DNA from: Vitellaria paradoxa
Taxonomy: Eukaryota; Streptophyta; Magnoliopsida; Ericales; Sapotaceae
Reading direction: 5' to 3'
NCBI GenBank assembly: GCA_019916065.1
Contig: CM034237.1
Coordinates: 27,285,783-27,349,782, forward strand
Length of the DNA stretch: 64,000 nt
Shown here: in pieces, positions 35,922-48,298 of the stretch
Layout of the letters: the number at the start of each line of letters is the position of its first letter
Numbering within the stretch: position 1 is the first letter of the stretch
The notes under the pieces: generated by a model
Seen by the model: only the letters and a program-made list of their open reading frames with translations
Database searches by the model: none
What the model was told of the DNA's origin: nothing
Position numbers and translations under genes: made by a program

Positions 35922-37877
35922 TAGGGATGGGAACGGGACAGATCGGAGGCAGATATAGCATTATCCAAATCCAAACTCCAAATCCTCCGCCTACATCCAA
36001 ATTTACCTTGAACTCCAAACAGATTTTTTTTGGATCTTCATCCCCGCTCCAAACAGAGAACGGATATATCCACGGATATCCAAAACTCCAAAACATTTGT
36101 TCATCTCTGAATTTGCTCTTAAGTTGTACGTAATCTATTACTATCAAATAATTTATCTCCAAAATCAAAATAATACATAATAACATGTTTTGTAAATAAT
36201 GTAATACATTTCAATAATCTAGTAATATATTTAAAAATACTGCAATGATTATAATATAAGAAAAAACATGAGTTGGTAAATTTTAAAATAAATAAAGTTT
36301 AAAAGAATTGTAAAAAATAAATAAATATCAAAATGTTAAAAAATATGACAAAAGTTTGTAAATAAATTTTAATTTATTTTATATCTTAATCAATTAAATT
36401 TAAATTTATTTTTTTTATGATTGCTAAGAATATAAATAAAAATAAATTTTATTTTAGCTTTTTAAATTTTTTTCTTATATAAAACCTACAAGCATATAAA
36501 TAAAAGTTGTAAATTTAAATTTCTAATTCTTTTTTGTCCCTATTAACTTTTTACATCAACCTAATTTCAAAATAGAAATTGATTTTTTTTCTCACCATTC
36601 ACATATAGAAAAAAATAAAACTACAAAAAAATTTTAAATTTTTTATAATAACAAATAATTTTTTAGAATAACATAGAACTATAAATTTTTATCATAATAA
36701 GATAACTCATCTGCATAAGTAAATTTTTTCAAAAAATTTAAAATGTAATTATCTGCACTAATAAAACTATCTAACAAAAAAAATTAATAAGTTGCAAAAA
36801 ATTTAAAATGTAATTATCTGCACTTATCAAACTATCTAACAAAAAAAATTAATAAGTTGCATTCTCTATATATTTTTTAAAAAATAATTTCCACTATAAA
36901 AAAATATTGAATGTTTCATGAAACATTTTAGTTAAACTATTTGAAAAATCTATTTTCTAGAGAACTCTTTTGAATATCAATATTGAAAAGTTTAAAAATA
37001 TATTTTAGCTAAAAATATTAAAAATACGAGGAAAACAATAAACTATTCAAAGTTCAAGAAAAAAGTTACTTAATGAAACAGTAATTTTTTATACTAAAAA
37101 TAAGAAAAATAAAATAAAATAGCAAATAAAATATTTTAATTATTTTTTAAAAATTTGTATCTAGATATTTTTCTGAAAACAATTGAGTTTACAAGTCATA
37201 ATGGGGTTTGAAATTGTATAAATTAATATAAATTTATAAAAATTATAGTTTCATAATTCGTGCAGTAAGTAAAAATTTAAATTTTAAAGGGATTTATATA
37301 ATTTTGTAGAGTCTCAAAGGATAGACATTATAAAAATTTAAATTTACCTCTTTAAGTTTTCTTGATTTTGCGTATGAAAAAAGTAAATTGAACTTTTAAA
37401 AATTCAATTTGCACAAAAGTATGAAAAAAATTAAATTTATAATTTCTTTTCCAAACACACGCTAATTAATACAAAATGATGACAATTTTTGTTTTAAATT
37501 TATTTATCAATATTTATTTTAATGATAATAATAGTGAAGTTCAATAAATCTAGAGTATTATGAATGTGAAAATTGATTGCCATGGTATAGTAATGATGTT
37601 GTCATCATGGTTTCAAATGATTTGGGATTATTCAAATATTTTTCAGGACAGAGCGGGACAAATCGGGGTAGATTAGGGCAGATTCGGATTAGATATCGGA
37701 TTCGGGGCAGATTGGAGCGAAGGCAATGCCATCCTCATATCCGATCCAATATCCAATTTTTTTTAAAAAATCAAATCTAAATCCGATCCAATCTCCAAAA
37801 AAAAATTTAAATTTCATATCTATTCAGATCGGATAACAGATCGGATTTGGACGGGTCGGCCAAGATGCCCATCCCTA
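35922..37877. mobile_element. hAT-type non-autonomous element, copy B, 1956 bp
   Basis: Starts TAGGGATGGG and ends CCCATCCCTA (a perfect 8-base terminal inverted repeat TAGGGATG, then GGG against GGC), flanked by the perfect 8-bp duplication AACACTGT (35914-35921 and 37878-37885). It matches copy A at 8193-10087 along its whole length with scattered differences. It carries a 65-bp tandem duplication (36731-36795 / 36796-36860) that copy A lacks, which accounts for the 61-bp length difference. No transposase is encoded. Short frames near its left end (35896-36186) overlap both element and flank and are not genes. Confidence 0.9.
36731..36860. repeat. 65-bp tandem duplication specific to hAT copy B
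   Basis: Two adjacent units begin AAAAAATTTAAAATGTAATT and end TTAATAAGTTGC. Copy A has a single unit at the equivalent place (about 9005-9065). Confidence 0.85.
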
Positions 37878-38297
37878 AACACTGTGCAGGTTTCGGGACT
37901 TTCAACCCAAGGGTATTCCTAGACCCTTCTTATTTTTAGTATTCAATAGCCCTGCAATCACAACATCATTTACATTTCATTTTATCTTTTTATCATTATC
38001 ATGTCTTATTCATAATTAACAATACACATCATCATAACATTCTATCATAATCAATCACAACTTTAGATCTCGTTTCAACCACATTTCAATTCGTGAACAT
38101 ATTCCTTTCAATATCATTATTCACAACATTCCTGGTTTTTATTCCAATTCCTTTACTTTTCCCTTAACTTTCTATTAGCCTTTTTATAATTTATTATTTA
38201 AACTTTAGATTAATAATACTTTATCTTAGAATAAAATAATAAAATACCATTCTAAAAGAGAAAGTCTATGCACACAGAGGGCCAAGCCCATGCACCT

Positions 38298-40954
38298 TGT
38301 CACGCTCCGAATCTCTTGATTCGAAGGGTGAGTGATAAACATACATAACATGCACTAATATAACTAATCCATGATCAGAGCAACGCAACGTAAACTAGTG
38401 AGCCCGAGACATAAGATAGGATAATGTAAGTTTAACCTTGACTATTGCCAAGTCACATATTCCAAATCTATTCTCATAATACATAACTTAGGCCTTAAGG
38501 CCATTACAACCAAATCGAATGTGTCTAGCATTATACAATAGTATAATTTCAAATAAAACTTGCACTAAGAGACCAAAAGCCTTGTTAGGTTTGGAAGGGC
38601 TCATGCAATACACTTCTAATCCAACCCCATTAGCCCACCTGATTGTTACAGCTTGTTCCTGCATCAAAATCTATAGGGACGTGAGCACGGTTCCACTTGT
38701 GCCCACGATGTCTCAAACAAACATATATGATATGCAATCTAATCATGCAATGCTATTCAGGTAAGGTTAGCCACTTCAACATTTTCTAGAGACATAACAT
38801 TTTATTAACACAACAAGTAGCCAAAAGAAGTGAAAATATATATTCATTTTACAATGTCATACTTTAAGATTCAATTTCAGTTAATGTTTATATTTTGCAA
38901 TTAAATCCTTAATTCAAATCACATTTCATCATAACTTTATCACCTAACCATCATTCAAACAATCAAACATGTTCACATTATCATCCATTCGCCATTTCAT
39001 TACATAATCATAGTCGTACAAGTCATCGGGGGTCGGGTGCATATACATTATCGTCTTTTATGGTCTAATACCGAATGGAAACAATAAACTGACGTCGTCA
39101 TTTAGGATCGCCGTCCAGGGCCACGAGGAGCCAAACACACACAATGTTGTGGGCTACTAACCCATTGGCATTGACACCAAACCCTGCGCAGGTTTCGGGT
39201 CTCTCAACCCGAGGGGACTCTCTTAACTTTTCTTATTTTCGCACCCCACCACGGCCCCCGGTACACAAACAATCATTCATCATATACCATCTCATCTTTC
39301 ATAGGTTCACATTCATCATTAAATACTATCCAAAAACAAATGTCAACGTTTCGGTTCATCCCAAGGCTCGTCATATATCAACATTAATCAAACCTTATTA
39401 AACATTCAACATTTAACAACATTATGAACATGAGTCCCTTAATCAAGTCACATTTTACTTAATCAATCACAAGTTCATATCCCTCAACATTTAGTTTACA
39501 TCAAGACATATTCATAATTCTACTTGATTAAGACTCTTATCTTGAAGTAAGCTTCCAATTCATTTTATTTAAGGTAACGTTCATTCACCCATATAAGTTA
39601 AATCCCATTAGCTTAAGATAACCAATCCATAATCACTTTTTAAAACGCATTTCCCTTTTTAAATCCATGCAGTTAATCAAATAAAAGTTTCATGTGAAAA
39701 CATATAACTAAACTCTTTCATAAACTTAAGGTAGAAGGTCAAAGTAAACAAAGTCAGGAATCAGACCTAGGCTCGGTGGGCGCCCAAGCTGACACTCAGC
39801 CGTGCGCCCAAGGTGCTTGGGCGCCCACACCTTTTGCACCCAAGGGGCTGGGTGCCTATGTCTTATGTGCCCAAGGGGGTTGGGCGCGTAACTGTGTCTC
39901 CCTCGTGCGCCCACATCTTGGTCAAAGTTTCGGGTTTCATACTCTATTTTTTGGTTTCTTGGTTTTTCATCCTTAGGACCTCAAATTGACCAACTTAAAG
40001 TAAAAATACCTAAAGTTTCATGTTTCTAACATCAACACAGGGTTCTTAGGCACCAAACAAAATTATCAATTTGAGTTTTCATCAACCAAAAGTTAAGTTA
40101 TGGATCAAAACACCATTTTCACTCTCTCAACCTATACATATGTATATACATTGGTATAGCTCCTATTTTCTTCCATAAATGTAACCAACACTTGAAAAAG
40201 GTTTTTCTAATAGCAATCTAGTCCTTGTTGCACATCACATATGTAAGAATGAGGCATTAAATCCCTACCTCAAGTTGTAAAAAGATGGATCAACAAGAAG
40301 GTGTTTTGCGCTTCCAAGCTCTCAAGCTTTGATGGACTTAATCCTCTCTCTCCTTAATCCAAACTACAAATAAATCATATAGAAGAGTTCCTTGAGGTTC
40401 CAATTACACTCTTACAAGATGGATTTAATTTTCATGAAGGTTAGATGAACTTACTCTCAAGGATTTCACCCAGTTCCCTTTTCTTCTTCTTCCTTTTTCT
40501 TCCTTTGCTTCTTCACCCGGTTTCCTCTCCCAATAATGCCTCTCTCTCTCTCTCTCTCTCTCTCTCTTGCATCATATCAACAAAATATATATTTAAACTA
40601 ATAATTTAATCCCCCAAACAGTGAATTTCAGACCCTTTTATCACCCCTAGTTAGATATAGGTTCATAGGGGAGAGGGGTCAGCTGAAAAATGCAGAGTAA
40701 CCCATGCCTGTCAAGTCTACTGTACCTTAGGCGCCCATGCCTTCTCAGGTGGGCGCCCATGACTTGTGCACCCAAGGTGCCCTTTTTCCTGCACTTGGCT
40801 AAAATGCCATCTTTTGATTGTCTAACCCATCTATTTCAAAGTTCTCAACTCTAAAACACCATTAATGATCCATTCCACTAAATTAACATATCATAACTTC
40901 CAAAATACATCCAAAACCTTAAGTTTAGGTTAATACAAAGTCCGGGGTATTACA
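38298..40954 (-). mobile_element. Tekay-like Ty3/gypsy solo LTR, 2657 bp
   Basis: Bounded by TGTCACGCTCCG on the left and GGGGTATTACA on the right (TG...CA on either strand) and flanked by the perfect 5-bp TSD CACCT (38293-38297 and 40955-40959). The flanking DNA on both sides belongs to the old LTR, so the insertion is nested. The absence of any internal element sequence shows that it is a solo LTR. Long LTRs with TGTAATACCCC starts are typical of the Tekay/Del chromovirus lineage. It contains a (TC)n run at 40541-40567, two GGCGCCC minisatellite clusters, and the block CCAAACCCTGCGCAGGTTTCGGG near 39177-39200. Confidence 0.85.
39776..39912. repeat. GGCGCCC minisatellite cluster in the solo LTR
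   Basis: Eight GCGCCC-like words (GCGCCC, GCACCC, GTGCCC, GTGCCT) fall every 15-24 bases from 39780 to 39907, separated by AAGG-type and short variable spacers, in an otherwise AT-rich LTR. A second, smaller cluster lies at about 40728-40785. The overlapping short frames (39726-39914 minus, 39776-39976 plus) are by-products of this repeat. Confidence 0.75.
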
Positions 40955-41978
40955 CACCTAGTTCTGGTTAGTGTTCATGGTTGGGTTGCTCTGTTCCTAT
41001 GTTTCTCGATTACAAGCCTTTGAAAACTAATTTAGTTGATTGAAAAGAATTTTTCTCAGAAACAAATATTTAGTCGTCATCTTTAATCTCATACAAACTT
41101 AACCATATAATTAATTTGAAGTTTCATAAATTATGAACTAAAATCATGGCTTATTATTCATCTTCTTCCTCACAGAGATATATATACATATATGCATTTA
41201 TTTATTATGTCAATTCATGTTATAAGTTTTCAGTAGACAAAATAAACACATATTAACATCATAGCATCTCCAACATATCATATATATAAAAAAAAAATGT
41301 ATTTTATCCCTACCTTAAGCATTCAAATAAGGAAAATGAAGAACAGTAAGTTTTTCAGAAACTTTAGGAAAGCTGAAAACTCTCGTATGCTTAATCTACA
41401 ATACCTAAAACTGAAATGATCATACCAATGTGCTCAGTATCAATCTAATTGAAGAATTGCGAATTAATTTGATTTTAGTTGAAGGTTAGAGAACTTACCA
41501 AACTTGGTTCTCTTCCTCAGCTCTCAATTCTCTCCCAAGCAAACATATACAACTATGTATGTAAAACATACTTATATAAAACAAAAACTTGCAGGATAAA
41601 GAGAAAAAGAGGAATAAACTAGGGCTGCCTGCCCCCCACATACATCAATAGCTTTGACAATAGAAGTGACCATATGTAGCTCACAATGCTCAATAGATAA
41701 ATGAAAAGACCATTTGCAGTGGGTGAGGAAGTTATCATCCAGGTGCTTGGCCATGGTGGGTCATGCGCTTGGGCTTGGGCGTAGATCCAGGAAGCCTTCT
41801 CCATACACCCGAGGTCTCCCCTTACTCCTATATTTAGCTAATTGTTGAATAGTGAGATCCAACTCCAATCCCAAATCAACAGAGTCTACTAATTCATCAT
41901 ATTACTCACATTAACTCTTCGTTACACATAATCATGTCCATTACTAACAATTAGTGTAATATAAAAGTCGGATTGTTA

Positions 41979-42536
41979 TATAATGATGTAGCTCAAAAGT
42001 AACAAATTGAGAGAAATATCCCATCCTAGCTAAAACAAGAAACCTAGCTAAAAAAGGATGCTCTAGATTAGTTGTCAATAAGTAATAGACCTCTAAATTA
42101 GAAATAATATTAGCAACATGTCTAGACGCAACATGGCAGCACCATCCAAAAGCATCAACACATCATTCAGCTAACAGGAAACAAAACAATAATACTCACA
42201 AACCATCTAGAGAAGATCATATCTTCACCATCTGAAGTAAGCCATCAGTAACAATAGAACAATGACAAGTAGCAGAGCATCAAGAAGACACCATCTGAAT
42301 ACAACAATAGCAATATTTGAAAGTAATTGATGGTACTAGGAATCCATTAATAATAGGTATACCAAGTCTAATTTTATCAATAGCAGACATAAATAAGAAA
42401 AACATAATAAACCAGCACAACAACTAACAATTACAAAGTGGTAGATAAGCAAACATCAACTAGATGCATTTACATCAAACTAGTTCAATTGATAAAAAAA
42501 AAACAAGATGCAACTAGAGGTACTAGCTACAAGTTA
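41979..42536. other. No gene seen
   Basis: A-rich sequence with CAACAA/ATAGCA words, without frames or motifs. Confidence 0.4.
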
Positions 42537-42840
42537 TACTACTAGGAAAAAGCCCTTTGGCTACAGCTTAAACTGGTAGCCAAAAGTTGAGAAACCATGG
42601 ACAGAGTATTGGCTATGACCTAGCTACTAATTTATCAACAGTAGTTTCTACTCAGTGGCAAAAGATTCTTTGGTTACGATAAATATGCTATTGGCTACCG
42701 CATTTATGTAGTGGCCAATAAAAGGGTTTCGGACCATTAGCCATTGCAGATACGACTTTTGACTACGGTTTGGGCTGTGGAAAATATTACTATATTAATT
42801 TAATTTTACGAAATTTTGGCTACAGCTTTGATAGCGGTCA
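42537..42840 (+). mobile_element. Left end of a second CACTA-like element
   Basis: TACTACTAGGAAAAAGCCC at 42537 is one base from the CACTACTAGGAAAAA start of many plant CACTA elements. It is followed by repeated TTTGGCTACAGCTT, AGTGGCCAATAAA, TTGGCTACCGC and TGGCTACAGC words, the usual subterminal pattern. These differ from the GCGACCGC words of the element at 22-34 kb, so this is another family. I did not find the opposite end or any transposase. Confidence 0.5.
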
Positions 42841-43442
42841 ATATCAAAAATTATATTATTTTGTATATAGTATTAGTTACTACCCATGGTCATAGCTAAA
42901 GTATTAATTATTTTCAAATTTCAATTTGATTTATAGCAATAATTTTTTTATCTTGTACAAATAACATTATATTTAGAATCAATAATCAATTTTAATTCTT
43001 ACAAGGTATCTATAATTCAATACAAAATATAAATTACAATAAATTAATAAAAATGCATCTGAATACATTAAAATAAGCAAAAAGTTTACACAGTAACGTC
43101 AAAATCCATGGTGTAATACCAAAAAAATTTATAATACAGTAACAAAACTACATCCATAATAAAATATTAAAAGAAAAACATCCTGATATTATGTTAAAAA
43201 AATCAAAGTTAACATCCCTAATACGGTATGAAAAAAAAAAGTCAACTCCGTACCAATCTTGTTTGGAATCCCTAAAATAAAAGTAAAACAACGATTAGTT
43301 TAATAAACCAACTAAACACAATAGAACAATAAATATAAAGTCAAATAAAATTTAAAAAACTTAGTTCCCAACCACCAACAACTAACTAATCAATATCTTA
43401 TTCTCAAACAATCAAATCCTAAGCATAAATTAATAAATTAAT
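42841..43442. other. No gene seen
   Basis: AT-rich DNA, probably internal to the CACTA-like element that starts at 42537. Confidence 0.35.
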
Positions 43443-43952
43443 CGGTAAATTACACCCACTTGACCTAAACATTTGGATAATTATGCTTACCACACACAAC
43501 ATTTAAAAGTTATATTTATCTCCCTTATTTTGAAACGTTATTAACATTGACTAACTTTTGATAAAATTAACCATTTAAAAGTTAACAAAAAATGTTAAAT
43601 TAACTAAAATTTTAGGCATTTTTCTTGTTCATTCCTCATTTTCTCACATTTTGGTTAGTTTGCTTTATAAAAATTTCTAAAAATCTTTTATTTTTTACTT
43701 AATTTTTACTTATTTTTGAAAATTTTTGTAAAAAAAAAAAAAAAATTGATGTTGATATGAGAGAGAAAAGGATAAAATAGAAAAATACCTAATATTTTGA
43801 TTTTTGTTAAGTTTTAATGGTTAATTTTATCGAAAGAGGATTAGTGTTAATAACATTTTAAAATAAGAGAGGGAGGTAAGTGTAATTTTTAAAAGTTGTA
43901 GGTGGTTAGTGTAATTACCCAAATGTCGAGGGGAGGTAGGTGTAATTTACTC
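43443..43952. mobile_element. Mutator-type MITE with long inverted repeats, 510 bp
   Basis: The left ~190 bases (CGGTAAATTACACCC...) and the right ~200 bases read in reverse (GAGTAAATTACACCT...) match along their length. Shared blocks are ACATTTGG.TAATTA, TTATTTT.AAA.(C/T)GTTATTAACA and GATAAAATTAACCATT. It is flanked by the perfect 9-bp duplication TAAATTAAT (43434-43442 and 43953-43961). A 9-bp TSD with very long inverted repeats is diagnostic of Mutator-like elements. It can fold into one long hairpin and has no coding capacity. Confidence 0.85.
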
Positions 43953-45386
43953 TAAATTAATATTCCATTATTCATTGTCAGCATGGCCGTAGCACAACAT
44001 ACTTATTATTTATAAACTTGATACTAACTTTGAAAAGAAACACCAATGAGATGAGGATATGATGTTTTCGCAATTTACCCTCATACCTAGTTCAAGAGTG
44101 GCATTAGAATTTAAAAAGTTCAAAATTTTAAAAGAATAGATGTATAAATAAAAATGTCCCTTCACAAAATATATTTAAGTTAATCCTATACTGAAAATCA
44201 CCAATCTCACTGGTTAAAAAATCAAATGCAACAAACTAAACTGGGCTCACAATTGAAGGCTATATGACCCAAATGCCAAAGAGCCAAAAGTAACTAATCA
44301 TCTAAGATATACAAGACATTAACCACTACAACTTAGGCCCAGCTCCATTTCCACATAAATAATGGTAAAGTTATTTTTTCCAATAACAAATACCATTCGG
44401 TCATCACTCAAATAAAATGCTAAATTGCTTTGACAATGGCCTGAAAGCTCCAAAAGCATTCAATAAAAGCAACAAATCACGGACAAAAAACATTACCCAA
44501 ATAACTATCAATTTAACCACTAGGTAGAATCCATTACCTAATATACGGTAATGATACATCTCTTTTGAAAAATACCTAATTCCAGTTCTGACGCATTATG
44601 CACTAAAAGGGCTACACAAGAAACAACCGTAGCCGCCCCATCACACTTATGCACACACAAATAGATAAAAGCATGGTGGTTGGTGGTTGTAAAAAGATTG
44701 ACAATTATTACAAAAATGTAATTAAATAATATACCAACCACATGTCACAATAATGTAAAGGAAAAAGATGTAGATAACACACTAAGAACATCAAAAAGTG
44801 CCAAAAACACTTAAATCAACATTTAAATTTCAACATAGAAAATATGGAGGGCCAAACACAGAGGTGAATCATTTTATGAGAAATTCTTTTCTAAAGACCA
44901 TAGGGTTAACATATAGCAATCAAATGCACAATAATAAATATGGTCCATATCATACAGTTAGCCAGCATAGGTACAAAGCAAATTAGACTAAATCATCATT
45001 ACACAAGATCACCTTGTAGGAACTAATGCACTCAATAAGACAAAACCAAAGCACCACCACATAATCCATCCAACCACCAAAAAACCAAATACAAAATCAA
45101 AATACACTATAATTTTCAAATTATATTATCATTCTTACTGGAATTCTATTTGGGTACTTCTTCATTCAAATTATATGCTACGCCTCTTCTCAAGAAAGTG
45201 GAATGAAAAACTAGGCAACCAAAATACCGTTTTCAATAAACAAATATGTAAAAGCAATGTGATGCCCACAAAATCAATATTTAGCAAAGACATGCTCTTG
45301 CTTGAAATAACTCATAGTCATCCTTTGTATAAAGAAAACTAAAAAACTTTCATAGGAATTAAAATATATTAGAGTTCCACAACTAT
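43953..45386. other. No gene seen
   Basis: 1.4 kb of AT-rich DNA without frames above 70 codons and without recognisable motifs. It may be the rest of the CACTA-like element. Confidence 0.4.
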
Positions 45387-45859
45387 TGTTTGTAGAAACC
45401 CTAGATCACTTTCCGGCAACAACCTGATGAATAATGGCAAATTCACAAATGAACACAATAATAATCACACAATGGAAAAACACAAGATTTTTGTCATTTG
45501 AAAATTTGCCTATGTCCATTGATATGGTAAAACTAGTTTTCAATTAAAAAAACTCTAACAATGGAGCAAGAAATTATAAGAGAGATATGAGAGAACTTTA
45601 AAGAACCTTAAACAATCTTATCACTTATTTTTAGCTTTTCCCTCAACCCTAGCCTTTAGAAACCCTAACCTAAACTCAGCCTTAATGTTCAACATGTCCT
45701 AAATATATAGGAACAAGAAACCCAATCGAAACTAGAATAAAAAACCTGCTTGGAATAGGACTACTAAACTAGCAATTCTGTACCGTAATGTTAAATCTTA
45801 CCCACAAACTCCAACCTTCTACGCATTATCATGAGTCAATACGAGCCATAGCTATAATA
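45387..45859 (-). repeat. 3' LTR of copia element C2
   Basis: Aligned with 52785-53259 over its whole length, sharing ATGAATAATGGCAAA, TATGAGA and ACATGTCCTA.ATATATAG blocks. Many substitutions separate the two. Confidence 0.8.
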
Positions 45860-45946
45860 ATCTCCTCCTTGGTGAATACTCTCCTTTTAGAAAACTGAAC
45901 ACTGGTAACTCAACCTTCAACAACATAGGTTGGGGTCATCTCCCAT

Positions 45947-48293
45947 TTAGCAACTGGAGACATGGATCAAGTCAAAGCAATGTTTGAACCTATCTACAAC
46001 GAGGGACTTCATTAACATATCTACAACGTTGTCAAAAGTGTAAACTTTCTCTAGCACCAGTTTACTTGAAGATACTAACTCCCAGATCTTGTGGAATGTC
46101 ATATCAATGTGCTTGGTTCTAGCATGATACACCTGGTTTTTCACCAAATGAATAGCACTCTGGCTATCACAGTAAAGCTCAACTCCACCTTACTGTAGAC
46201 CTAACTTCTTAACAAGCCCAGCACCCCTATAATGCTTCTTGGGTAGCCTCAGCCACTGCCATATATTCCACTTCAGTATTTGAAAGAGTAACAAGAGACG
46301 AAACCACGAACCTCCAACAAATAGGCCCACCTACCAGAGTGAAGGTATACCTAGTAGTCGACCTCCTGCCGTCCAAGTCTCCTGCATAATCTACATCCAC
46401 AAACCCAACAACTGAAAGCTTATGCTGCTATTTACTAAACATGATGTCATACCCTGTCGTACCTTACAAGTATCTGAAGATCCACTTAACTACACTCCAA
46501 TGTTATCTCTTTAGATTAGTCATAAATTTGCTCACCACACTAATTACATGTGCCAAATCCGGTCTGGTACAAACCATCACATATAAAAGGCACCTAACTA
46601 CACTAGTGTATGGAACTAGCTCCATGTCTCTGATCTCATCTTTGGACTTTAGGCACTGACTTGTAGAAAGTCTGAAATCACTCGCCAAAGGTGTTCTCAT
46701 TGGTTTTGTGTTAGCCATGCTAAACCTCTTCAATACCCTTTTCACATAAGCTCCCTGAGATAACTATATTCTCCTCGAGCCTCTGTCCCTATGAATCTAC
46801 ATTCCAAAAATCTTATTGGTTGTGCCCAAATCTTTTATTTCAAATTCTTTGCTCAGCAAGGCCTTTAACTTATTGACCTTAAGGATACTCTTTGTAAAAA
46901 TCAACATATCATCCGCATATAGTAGGAGATATCTGAAGGAACCATCATCAAGGCATTTTACATAAATGCAACAATCGTACTAACATCACCTGTAGCCAAT
47001 TCTAATCATGAAAGAACAAACTTCTTGTACCACTGCCGTGGAAACTTCCTATAAAGTGACTTTTTCAGCTTGTAAACTAACTGCTCCTCTTTGGTTTGTG
47101 AAAACCTCTCCAGTGCTCCATGTAAAGATCTTCTTCAATGTCACCATGAAGAAATATTGTTTTTATGTCCATCTATTCCAACTCCATGTCAAAATAAGCT
47201 ACCAAGGCCAATATCACCCTGATAGAAGTGTATTTAACCACTGGAAAAAAGATCTCACCATAGTTAATCCCTTTCCTCTATAAGTAACCCTTTGCTACTA
47301 AACAAGGCTTAAATCTTTCACTTTCCTTCTCGGCGTAGCTTCATGCATTTGTACACCCATTTACATCCTATCTCCCATTCTCTCTCTAAAAGCTCAACCG
47401 ATTCCCATGTCTTGTTTTTATACTGAAACTCCATTTCATTTGCTCTAGCTTGCATCCATTTGCTCTTCTCTTAGCCACTGATAGCCTCTTGAAAAGTAAC
47501 TAGATCCCTGATATTAGTAATAATTGAATAAGAAACTAAGTCTTCAAAGCCATACCTTATTAGTGGTTTGATAGTATACTTAGTCCACTCTAAAGCTAGA
47601 CTATGGTGCTGTTGTTCCCTTAAACTAGAAGTTTTCTCCTCAGAACTAGAAGCCTTTGAACTTTGAGTAGAGATGTCCTCAGCCTAGCTCTCTATCTCCA
47701 CCTACACCACTTGGTTGTTAAAATCTTTGTTTGTAGTTTTTACTTTTTTTGTAATTGAGTACTCTTCAATATGGACTTTCACTAAATACCACGTCCCTGT
47801 TGATCACCACCTTGTTTGCCTTATGACCTCAGAGCTTATACACCTTGACCCCTTTCTCATACCTAAGAAAGATATATCTTCATGACTTTGGATTAAACTT
47901 GGACCACTCATTACTAGAAACATGCATATATGTAGGACAATTAAAGACTTTTTGACCAAATTAGTTAACCTCATTCCTTGTGCACACTTCTTCTATAACC
48001 TTCCCTTCTAGTGCTACCTTTGGTGATCTATTAGTTATGAAGCAAGCCATACTCACCGTATCTTCCCAAAAGTTCATTATAAGCCCAACATCTAACCTGA
48101 GAAACTTTATACTTTTAGCAATTGTTCGGTTCATCCTTTCTATAACACAAATGTATTGCGGTGTCTTACGTACTATGAAGTGTGTTTTTATTCCTTACTG
48201 CTCACAAAATTTCATGAACTCCTTTTCTCTATATTCAGTGTTGTTATCTATCCTTAAACACTCTTCTTCCTCCTAATTTGGTTTTCTACTTCA
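45947..48293 (-). pseudogene. Copia C2 pol relic, second half: integrase end, reverse transcriptase, RNase H
   Basis: From high to low coordinates: the integrase segment ERMNRTIAKS and F-W-E-D-T-V-S-M-A-C-F (about 48000-48150). Then the reverse transcriptase, with motif C as YADDM (about 46908-46921; YVDD is usual), a K-D-L-G segment and M-x-R-V-L-K-R-F (46503-46745). Then RNase H, ending with NQVYHARTKHIDM and DMLMKSL (45947-46147). Several stops separate these frames. Sequence upstream of 48293 continues beyond the nested LTR at 51287. Confidence 0.8.
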
Positions 48294-48298
48294 GCTTT

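Larger units (their letters stand above)
35106..41978 (-). mobile_element. Old Tekay-like Ty3/gypsy LTR, split by two insertions
   Basis: Three pieces (about 35106-35921, 37886-38297 and 40955-41978; ~2.25 kb together) form one LTR on the minus strand. It begins at GTCACACCCTAGATCTCGTAACTC, the counterpart of TGTCACGCTCCGAATCTCTTGATTC in the younger copy at 38298. It has the GGCCTTTACAACCATATCGAATAAAT and GGGATGTGAGAAC..CCACTTGTG blocks, and ends near 41978 at CGGATTGTTATA, the counterpart of CGGGGTATTACA. One gap is a hAT element with an 8-bp TSD, the other a solo LTR with a 5-bp TSD. No internal gypsy sequence flanks it, so it is probably itself a solo LTR; its own TSD is no longer visible. 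Confidence 0.7.

Noticed and set aside
39726..39976. Pro/Ala/Gly-rich short frames on both strands (also 49187-49381)
   Set aside because: They are translations of the GGCGCCC minisatellite in the LTR.
47008..47283. 91-codon plus-strand frame and the 98-codon frame at 47980-48276
   Set aside because: Antisense shadows of the copia C2 reverse transcriptase and integrase.
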